Position numbers and translations under genes: made by a program. Under the pieces are notes generated by a model, which was not told where the DNA came from, did not search any database, and was given only the letters and a program-made list of their open reading frames with translations. DNA of 64,000 bases from Microbacterium sp. AZCO (GTDB lineage: Bacteria; Actinomycetota; Actinomycetes; Actinomycetales; Microbacteriaceae), in assembly GCF_039614715.1 (NCBI RefSeq), contig NZ_CP154857.1:248001-312000 (forward strand). The letters are read 5' to 3'. Of the stretch, positions 58,475 through 64,000 are shown in pieces. The stretch's first letter is position 1. Each line of letters begins with the position of its first letter.

Positions 58475-59974
58475 TCAGTGCGCCATCGCCGCCAGTGCAT
58501 CGGGGTCGATCGTCGCGATCGACCGCGTGTCCTGGAAGGCTCGCACCCCCTCGATGCCCTGCTCGCGTCCAATGCCGGACTGCTTCATCCCGCCGAACGG
58601 CGCGCGCAGGTCGAGCCGCGTCGCACCGTGGTCGTTGACCCAGACGTAGCCGCAGACGAGCTGCGAGCCGACGCGCTGCGCCGCCTCGGACGACGCGGTC
58701 CACACCGAGCCGCAGAGTCCGCCCCACGTGTCGTTCGCGAGCCGGACGGCCTCCTCCTCGGTGTCGAAGGGCAGGATCGGGATCACGGGGCCGAACTGCT
58801 CCTGCGTCACGACCCGCAGCGACGGGTCGGCGTCGACGACGATCGCGGGACGCAGGAAGTTGCCGCCCGCGAGGTCGCCCCCGGGGAGCTCCCCGTACTC
58901 GCGCACGTCGGCGCCGGCATCCTTCGCCTCCTGCACGATCTCCTCGACGAACGCCTTCTGGGCCGACGAGTGCAGCGGACCCATCGTCGTGCCCTCGTCG
59001 AGCCCGTAGCCGATGGTCGCCTGCTCGAGTCGTGACGCGAGGCCCGCGACGACCTCGTCGACGCGGGAGCGGTGCACGAACACGCGCTTCGCGTTCATGC
59101 AGATCTGACCGGTCGTGTCGAAGATCGCGGCATACAGGCGGTCGAGGTGCGTGTCGTCGAGAACGGCGTCCTCGAGGAACACCGCCGCATCGTTGCCGCC
59201 GAGTTCGAGCGTCACGCGGGTGAGCGTCTTGGACGCCGTCTCCATGATGCGCTTGCCGCCGTTGACGCTGCCGGTGAAGCAGACCTTGTCGACATCGGCG
59301 ATGAGCCCCGCCATGTTCTCGTCCTTGCCCGTGACGATGTTGAGTACGCCCGGCGGAAGCTTCTCGGCGACGCGCTGGACGACGCGGGTCGTCGCGAGCG
59401 GCGCCGAGGGCGGCGGCTTCACGATCGCGGTGTTGCCCGCGAGCAGGGCGTGCGGGAGCGAGGCGCCCAGGATCGCGATCGGCCAGTTGAACGGCACGAT
59501 GACCGTCACGACGCCGAGCGGCTGATAGGAGACCTCGGTGGAGACCGGGATCGCTCCGGGCACGACGGGAAGCGTGTGACCGCGATCCACCTCGTCCGCG
59601 AGCATGAGGGCGAGGTTCCAGCGGATCTCGAAGACGAGGGCATCGACCCACGCCTCCATGCGGATCTTGCCGTTCTCCTGCGAGAGGATCGCGGCGTCCG
59701 CGTCGCGGTCGTCGGCGATGCCGGCGATCGCCTCGGCCATCTTCGCGGCGCGCTCCTGCGCCGTGAGGGCCGCCCAGGCGGGGAACGCCGACCGGGCTGC
59801 GGCGACCGCGTCGGCGACGTCGTCGGGGGTCGCCGCCGCCGCGTGGCCCACGACCACGCCGGGCTTGCCCGGGTCGGGGATCTCGAGGGTATCGGGCGTC
59901 TCGCGCACCTCGCCGCCGATGTACAGCCCCGTCGTGACCGGGGCATCCGTCACTGTGTTCGACAACTCGTCCAC
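58475..59974 (-). CDS. Aldehyde dehydrogenase
   Basis: 499-aa NAD(P)-dependent aldehyde dehydrogenase. NAD site with IVPFNWPIAILGASLPHALL and VKPPPSAPL, glutamate base in VTLELGGNDAAVFL near residue 260, catalytic cysteine in TTGQICMNAKRVFVH near residue 297, and PFGGMKQSGIGREQG near the end. Substrate unknown; the NDAAVFLED wording is found in aldehyde dehydrogenases of amine or alcohol use. It is divergent from the GntR regulator at 60203, which probably controls it. Several ATG/GTG choices exist near the start; 59974 gives the usual length. Confidence 0.9.
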   Translation of the reverse strand: MDELSNTVTDAPVTTGLYIGGEVRETPDTLEIPDPGKPGVVVGHAAAATPDDVADAVAAARSAFPAWAALTAQERAAKMAEAIAGIADDRDADAAILSQENGKIRMEAWVDALVFEIRWNLALMLADEVDRGHTLPVVPGAIPVSTEVSYQPLGVVTVIVPFNWPIAILGASLPHALLAGNTAIVKPPPSAPLATTRVVQRVAEKLPPGVLNIVTGKDENMAGLIADVDKVCFTGSVNGGKRIMETASKTLTRVTLELGGNDAAVFLEDAVLDDTHLDRLYAAIFDTTGQICMNAKRVFVHRSRVDEVVAGLASRLEQATIGYGLDEGTTMGPLHSSAQKAFVEEIVQEAKDAGADVREYGELPGGDLAGGNFLRPAIVVDADPSLRVVTQEQFGPVIPILPFDTEEEAVRLANDTWGGLCGSVWTASSEAAQRVGSQLVCGYVWVNDHGATRLDLRAPFGGMKQSGIGREQGIEGVRAFQDTRSIATIDPDALAAMAH

Positions 59975-60118
59975 CTCTCTGTGTCCTCCGACGCGTCGAG
60001 CGCGCGTCGGCGCCGTGGGGTCCGCGACGAGGGGGATCGACCGCCGCGCTCATCGCCGAACGCACGGTTACAGGGTGCCTCGGGCGCGGCATCCTGGCAA
60101 GATTGCCGACAAGATTTC

Positions 60119-60141
60119 GCGCACTTTCGTATGCAATGCGC
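60119..60141. promoter_or_regulatory. GCGCA/TGCGC dyad before the GntR gene
   Basis: GCGCA at 60119-60123 and TGCGC at 60137-60141 flank CTTTCGTATGCAA, the most AT-rich patch of the 228-base divergent region between the aldehyde dehydrogenase and gntR. Candidate operator for the GntR protein. Confidence 0.45.
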
Positions 60142-60202
60142 AGGCGGCCGTTAGCCTGGTGCCGGGCGGCCCGCCCGCCCTGCCGATCGAAGGGACCTGG
60201 GG

Positions 60203-60865
60203 ATGACCGACATCGCCGTCGTCGAGGACGCGGAAGCCGTCGCCACGCGCGCCGACCTCACCCAGCAGATCCGCGAGGCCATCCTCGGCGCGGAGTTCGC
60301 GCCGCACCAGCGGCTCATCGAGGCCGACCTGAGCGAACGCTACGACGCCTCGCGCGCCGCCGTCCGCACGGCGCTGCTCAACCTCGCGAACGAGGGTCTC
60401 GTCGAGCGCGTGCCCAACCGCGGCGCGCGCGTCCGAGCGATCAGCGTCGACGAGGCCGTCGAGATCGTCGAGGTGCGCATCGGCCTCGAGACCCTGTGCG
60501 CGCGCAAGGCTGCGGAGAACGTGACGGATGCCGATGCCCGCGAGCTGCGGCGCCTCCGGGACGAGATCGGGTCGGCCGTGGCATCCGGCAATCTCGTCGA
60601 GTACTCCCGGCTCAATCAGGAGCTCGACCGCCGCATCCGCGAGCTCAGCCGCCACAGGACGGCCACCCAGCTTCTCGAGCGGCTGCGCGCACAGTCGGCG
60701 CGGCACCAGTTCCGCCTCGCGTTCCACCCCGGGCGCGCAGCCCAGTCGGCCCCCGAGCACATCGCCATCATCGACGCGATCCTCGCGAAGGACCCCGATG
60801 CCGCCGAGGCGGCGACCCGCGCGCACCTGAGCGGGATCGTCGAAGTGCTGCACAGCCTCGACTGA
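60203..60865 (+). CDS. GntR/FCD-family regulator
   Basis: 220-aa regulator. Winged helix at about residues 15-80 (LTQQIREAILGAEFAPHQ, DASRAAVRTALLNLANEGLV, PNRGARVRAIS) and a helical FCD domain from about 85, with RLNQELDRRIREL and APEHIAIIDAIL. The start ATG follows GGGACCTGGGG. It is divergent from an aldehyde dehydrogenase and about 300 bases before a convergent branched-chain-type importer, so it may control one or both. The end of the gene is the first part of a 93-base tandem duplication. Confidence 0.9.
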   Translation: MTDIAVVEDAEAVATRADLTQQIREAILGAEFAPHQRLIEADLSERYDASRAAVRTALLNLANEGLVERVPNRGARVRAISVDEAVEIVEVRIGLETLCARKAAENVTDADARELRRLRDEIGSAVASGNLVEYSRLNQELDRRIRELSRHRTATQLLERLRAQSARHQFRLAFHPGRAAQSAPEHIAIIDAILAKDPDAAEAATRAHLSGIVEVLHSLD

Positions 60866-61033
60866 ATCGCCGCGGGCGCTGCACTTTCCTGCGACAGCGC
60901 TGTCGCCCGACGCCGCGCTCGCAGGAAACTGCAGCGGGCGCTGCACAGCGTCGACTGGATCGCCGCGGGCGCTGCACATTCCTGCGACTGCGCTGTCGCC
61001 CGACGCCGCGCTCGCAGGAAACTGCAGCGGGCG
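60848..61033. repeat. 93-base tandem duplication with internal palindrome
   Basis: Two copies (60848-60940 and 60941-61033) run head to tail with few differences. The first begins inside the last codons of gntR, so the gene end is duplicated; in copy two the stop TGA reads TGG. Each copy holds an inverted pair (CTGCACTTTCCTGCG and CGCAGGAAACTGCAG in copy one, one mismatch). A related palindrome lies at about 33199-33253. Between 61034 and 61170 I see no gene. Confidence 0.85.
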
Positions 61034-61170
61034 CGGGCAACCCGGCCGGCGAGCGGTCGCAGCCGGAGCAGGCGCGACGCCCGCGACGACAAGGGGCGGC
61101 CGGCTCCCGCCGACCCCCGTCTGACGGACGGGCGGCCGGCTCGCGCCGACCGCCCCTCGTCAGACCGCGG

Positions 61171-62436
61171 TCACTCCCAGCTCGTCGCCGGGGCGTAGCC
61201 CTTGCCGTTGTACTTCTGCACCTGCACCGTCGAGACGGCGGGCTGGCCGTCCTCGGTCGTGTCCACGCTCGAGCCGTCGAGCATGAGGGGCGCGACGTAG
61301 TCCTTGATGGAACGCAGCTGCGTCATGAAGTCGTCGCGCGTCGGCTCGGTCATCTTCTGGAAGACCTGGTCGAGCGTCGCGCCCACCTGGTACGACCAGA
61401 CGCAGTGCGGGAACGCCGGGGTGTCCGGGTAGTCCGCGTACTGCTTGAGATCGGAGAGGAACGTCTTGCCCGCGTCGCTGTCGGCGAACGTCGGCGCCGC
61501 GGCCGACTGCGCGAATGCGACGGTGTAGACGCCGGGGAAGGCCGAGGCGCCGCCGGGCTCGAGGATGGCGCTCGGGCTCGACGTGTTCGACGGGAGGAAC
61601 CAGCTGGGCTTCCAGCCGAGCTCCTGCGTCTTCTGCAGCGACGAGATGACGAGCGGCGTGATCGACATGGCGTTGAAGAAGACGTCCGCGCCCGATCCGG
61701 CGAGCTCCGTCAGCTGCGCGTCGACCGACGTGTCGGTCGCCTCGTAGGTGAGCTCCTTGACGACCTCGATGTTCTTCGCGCCCTCGATGCCCTTCTTGAA
61801 GCCTTCGACGTAGCCCTGCCCGTAGTCGTCGTTCTGCGACAGGATCGCGACCTTGTGGTCACCGCTCGACGAGGCGAGGAGCTTGCCGAACGCCTCACCT
61901 TCGTTCTGGTAGATCGGCACGAAGCCGAGCTGCCAGGGGCTCTCCTTCTGGTCCGAGAAGATCGGGTCGCCCGTCATGATGAGGGCCTGGGGCACCTTGT
62001 CGGCGATCGCGGCCTCACGCCAGGCGCGGTTCGTCGGGGTGCCGAGGCCGGCCGTCATGGCGAAGACGCTGTCCTTCAGCTGCCCGTAGTTGGCGGCGGC
62101 CTTCTGCGGGTCGTAGGCGTCGTCGAGGGCCTTGATCTCGACCTTGCGGGTCTTGCCGTCGCCGAACTTCACGCCGCCGTCGGCGTTCTTCGCGCCGAAG
62201 TAGGCGGTGATGCCCGCGACGGTGCAGGTGCCCGGGCCGGCTGTCGCGCCCGACAGGGGCGTCGTGATGCCGAGGGTGATCGAGTCGTCGGTGATGCCGG
62301 GGCTCGCGGCGGCGGATTCGCCGCCGCTGGCTCCGCCGTTGTCTCCGCCGCGGGTGCATCCGGCGACGAGCAGGGCGACGATGCCCAGGCCCGCGACGAC
62401 CGACGCGGCCCGCATCCTCATGCGGTGTGCGCTCAT
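61171..62436 (-). CDS. Branched-chain-type ABC transporter substrate-binding lipoprotein
   Basis: 421-aa lipoprotein of the Leu/Ile/Val-binding (periplasmic binding protein type I) family. The signal peptide ends in a lipobox VALLVAGC near residue 24. After a Gly/Ser-rich tether come ITLGITTPLSGATAGPG, VKFGDGKTRKVEIKALDDAYDP, MTAGLGTPTNRAW and KVAILSQNDDYGQGYVEGF, the typical LivJ core; the ligand may be an amino acid, urea, amide or aromatic acid. Its ATG overlaps the livM-type stop by 4 bases (ATGA). Confidence 0.93.
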   Translation of the reverse strand: MSAHRMRMRAASVVAGLGIVALLVAGCTRGGDNGGASGGESAAASPGITDDSITLGITTPLSGATAGPGTCTVAGITAYFGAKNADGGVKFGDGKTRKVEIKALDDAYDPQKAAANYGQLKDSVFAMTAGLGTPTNRAWREAAIADKVPQALIMTGDPIFSDQKESPWQLGFVPIYQNEGEAFGKLLASSSGDHKVAILSQNDDYGQGYVEGFKKGIEGAKNIEVVKELTYEATDTSVDAQLTELAGSGADVFFNAMSITPLVISSLQKTQELGWKPSWFLPSNTSSPSAILEPGGASAFPGVYTVAFAQSAAAPTFADSDAGKTFLSDLKQYADYPDTPAFPHCVWSYQVGATLDQVFQKMTEPTRDDFMTQLRSIKDYVAPLMLDGSSVDTTEDGQPAVSTVQVQKYNGKGYAPATSWE

Positions 62437-63503
62437 GTGTCTTGCCTTCTCTCTTGTGGATCGGTGGGTGGGGGATGAGGTGCGTCCGGCGGACCGGCCA
62501 TGGCGGGGGTGGATGCCGCGACCCGGGCGCCGTCGTCTCGCCGACGCCGGCGCCTCCGGCGCAGCACGCGGGGGAGCGACACGAGCCCTCCCGGGAGGAT
62601 GAACAGCACGAGCAGGAGGATCGCGCCCTGCAGGACCGTCGTGAGGCTCGGATCGATCTCGTTGGTGAGCTGCGGCACGAGCACGTAGTACGCGCCGCCC
62701 AGGAGCGAGCCGACGATGCTGCCGGCGCCGCCGATGACCATCGACGCGACGAGCGTGATCGAGTGCCCGAAGTTGAGGGTCTCGGGCGACGTGTACTGGA
62801 TGACGACCATGTACAGGAAGCCGCTGACCCCGCCGAGAAGCGACGCCACGGTGAAGGCGAGCACCTTGTAGCGGTACGGCGAGATGCCCATCGACGAGGC
62901 GACGGCCTCGTTGCCCTTCACGATCGCGAAGGCGCGGCCGTACTTGCCCCGCACGAGATTGCGCGTGAGGAGGAAGGAGATGCCGCCGATCAGCAGGACG
63001 ATGTACAGCTGCCACTGGTCGTTGTAGAGGCCGGTCCACGCGGGCGCGTCGGTGAAGCGCGCGGACAGGCCCTGGGATCCGCCCGTGAAGTCCGACAGGC
63101 GCTTGGCGAGCGGCACGCCGACGATCGGCAGGGCGATCGTGACCATCGCGATGGCCAGCCCGCCGAGGCGCGCGGCCGCGAGGGCGACGAGCAGGCCGAC
63201 GACGGCGGGGATGAGGCACGTCAGGGCGAAGACGAGCACGATGTTCCAGCCCTGCTCGACGCCGTAGGCCGTCACGTACGCGCCGAGGCCCACGAAGAAG
63301 ATCTGCCCCAGGGACACCTGGCCCGTGTAGCCCATCACGACGTTGAGGCCGAGCACCGCGACGGCGAAGACGCCGATGCGGGCGATCGTGAGGTTGGCGA
63401 ACTCGGGGAGGAGGAGGGGCAGGACGACGATCGCGATCACGACGAGCGCGGCAGCGGCCCAGCGCACCCAGGGCCGGCGGAAGAAGGTCGAGGTGGCGGA
63501 CAT
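62433..63503 (-). CDS. Branched-chain-type ABC transporter permease (LivM)
   Basis: 356-aa membrane permease with about nine helices. Landmarks of the LivM family are NVVMGYTGQVSLGQIFFVGLGAY split over a membrane helix near residue 60, RGKYGRAFAIVKGNEAVASSMGIS (the cytoplasmic loop contacting the ATPase), and LVASMVIGGAGSIVGSLLGG. The C-terminus is long, Arg-rich and then proline-rich. Start overlaps the livH-type stop by one base (TGATG), so the three genes are tightly coupled. Confidence 0.93.
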   Translation of the reverse strand: MSATSTFFRRPWVRWAAAALVVIAIVVLPLLLPEFANLTIARIGVFAVAVLGLNVVMGYTGQVSLGQIFFVGLGAYVTAYGVEQGWNIVLVFALTCLIPAVVGLLVALAAARLGGLAIAMVTIALPIVGVPLAKRLSDFTGGSQGLSARFTDAPAWTGLYNDQWQLYIVLLIGGISFLLTRNLVRGKYGRAFAIVKGNEAVASSMGISPYRYKVLAFTVASLLGGVSGFLYMVVIQYTSPETLNFGHSITLVASMVIGGAGSIVGSLLGGAYYVLVPQLTNEIDPSLTTVLQGAILLLVLFILPGGLVSLPRVLRRRRRRRRDDGARVAASTPAMAGPPDAPHPPPTDPQERRQDT

Positions 63504-64000
63504 CAGACGCGCACCACCGTCTTTCGGCCGAACAGCCCTTGGGGGCGGATGATCAGCACGACGAAGATCATGATGAAGGGCACCGCGATCTTGAGGTCGT
63601 GGCCGATGAACGGCACATAGACGGCGGCGAGGTTCTCGAGCACGCCGATGAGCCATGCCGCGATGACGACTCCGATGGGGCTCGTCAGCCCGCCGATGAT
63701 GACGGCGGCGAGGGCGTAGACGAGTGCGCCGTCCATCATGTTCGGCGTGAGCGTCAGCTGCGGCGCGACGAGCGCTCCCGCGACGGCGCCCAGCCCTGCC
63801 GCGAGGCCCCAGCCCACCATGAGCAGGCGCCCGACGGGCATGCCCGAGAAGGCGGCCGACTGCGGGTTGATCGCGACGGCGCGCAGCGCCAGGCCGAGCT
63901 TCGTGCCGAGGAACAGCACCTGCAGCAGCACCATGATCGCGACGATCACGAGGATCGTGCCGAGCGAGCGGATGCTGATGACGGCGCCCGCGATCGTGAT
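63503..64000 (-). CDS. Branched-chain-type ABC transporter permease (LivH), 3' part
   Basis: C-terminal 165 residues of a LivH-type membrane permease; the gene continues past the right edge of the window and the frame is open to the last base. Visible are LGLALRAVAINPQSAAFSGMPV (the EAA-like loop, shown in part), LTLTPNMMDGALVYALAAVIIGG and GVVIAAWLIGVLENLAAVYV, ending IIRPQGLFGRKTVVRV. LivG and LivF ATPases are expected further upstream but are not in view. Confidence 0.92.
   Translation of the reverse strand: MTIAGAVISIRSLGTILVIVAIMVLLQVLFLGTKLGLALRAVAINPQSAAFSGMPVGRLLMVGWGLAAGLGAVAGALVAPQLTLTPNMMDGALVYALAAVIIGGLTSPIGVVIAAWLIGVLENLAAVYVPFIGHDLKIAVPFIMIFVVLIIRPQGLFGRKTVVRV

Noticed and set aside
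3600..63510. GTGA and ATGA overlaps as programmed frameshifts
   Set aside because: Each joins two complete proteins with their own starts; this is ordinary translational coupling.
1..64000. tRNA, rRNA, prophage or insertion sequence
   Set aside because: I saw no T-arm pattern with a cloverleaf, no rRNA-like stretch, and no transposase, integrase or phage structural gene.

Overview
The window is high-GC DNA (strong G/C third positions, frequent GTG starts, ATGA/GTGA stop-start overlaps) from an actinobacterium, most likely Microbacteriaceae and close to Microbacterium. The gene content fits this: GTP-dependent PEP carboxykinase, a RamB/ScfR-type regulator, an ECF42-type sigma factor with a YCII/DGPF partner, ROK-centred amino-sugar use, a ZTP riboswitch before glyA-folD, and the frequent word GGATGC/GCATCC. 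This is a chromosomal segment. I see no tRNA, rRNA, transposase, phage gene or CRISPR array.

Layout. (1) 1-2953 (+) and 8177-10833 (-) form an amino-sugar (chitooligosaccharide/GlcNAc) locus: two sugar ABC permeases, ROK kinase and NagB on one side, NagA and an intracellular GH20 hexosaminidase on the other. The two halves are separated by an unrelated minus-strand operon (3202-7733): NUDIX hydrolase, FAD-linked oxidase, YrdB-like membrane protein and a 776-aa ECF sigma / zinc-finger anti-sigma / TM / repeat fusion. A 196-bp palindrome-bounded repeat array (2991-3186) lies at the junction. (2) 10.9-15.7 kb: ZTP riboswitch, glyA, folD, small membrane and LURP-one proteins, LLM oxidoreductase, DUF1232 protein. 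(3) 15.8-18.3 kb: polar amino-acid ABC transporter. (4) 18.7-27.8 kb: ECF42 sigma with YCII protein, MarR/NAD(P)H oxidoreductase pair under a perfect 38-bp palindrome, transglutaminase, and a large secreted S8 protease divergent from a TrmB/LuxR-like regulator. (5) 27.9-42.7 kb: aromatic catabolism. HpaI, HpaH, HpaD, HpaE, a GntR regulator and an unusual FAH-RraA fusion are divergent from an MHS transporter and a D-2-hydroxyacid-type FAD dehydrogenase. A TPP enzyme, an IclR regulator and a MobA-like FAD hydroxylase follow. (6) 42.7-51 kb: second secreted S8 protease, succinate-semialdehyde-type dehydrogenase, AlkZ-like winged-helix protein, RamB-type regulator divergent from pckG. (7) 51-58.4 kb: DUF3072 protein, unknown protein coupled to a DyP peroxidase, SdpI-like protein, Ser/Thr kinase, ABC exporter, small HTH protein. 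(8) 58.5-64 kb: aldehyde dehydrogenase divergent from a GntR regulator, then a branched-chain-type ABC importer running off the window.

How it fits together. The amino-sugar genes give import, intracellular cleavage, phosphorylation, deacetylation and deamination to fructose-6-P. The hpa genes encode meta-cleavage of homoprotocatechuate to pyruvate and succinate semialdehyde, which the 44780-46252 dehydrogenase could oxidise; pckG and its regulator suit growth on such gluconeogenic carbon. HpaBC and HpaF are absent. The flavin hydroxylase, TPP decarboxylase and FAD dehydrogenase next door may form an upper funnel into homoprotocatechuate. The points most worth checking are the FAH-RraA fusion, the sigma/anti-sigma/repeat fusion, the palindromic repeat families (several translated inside genes of the aromatic region), and the operator candidates tied to individual regulators.
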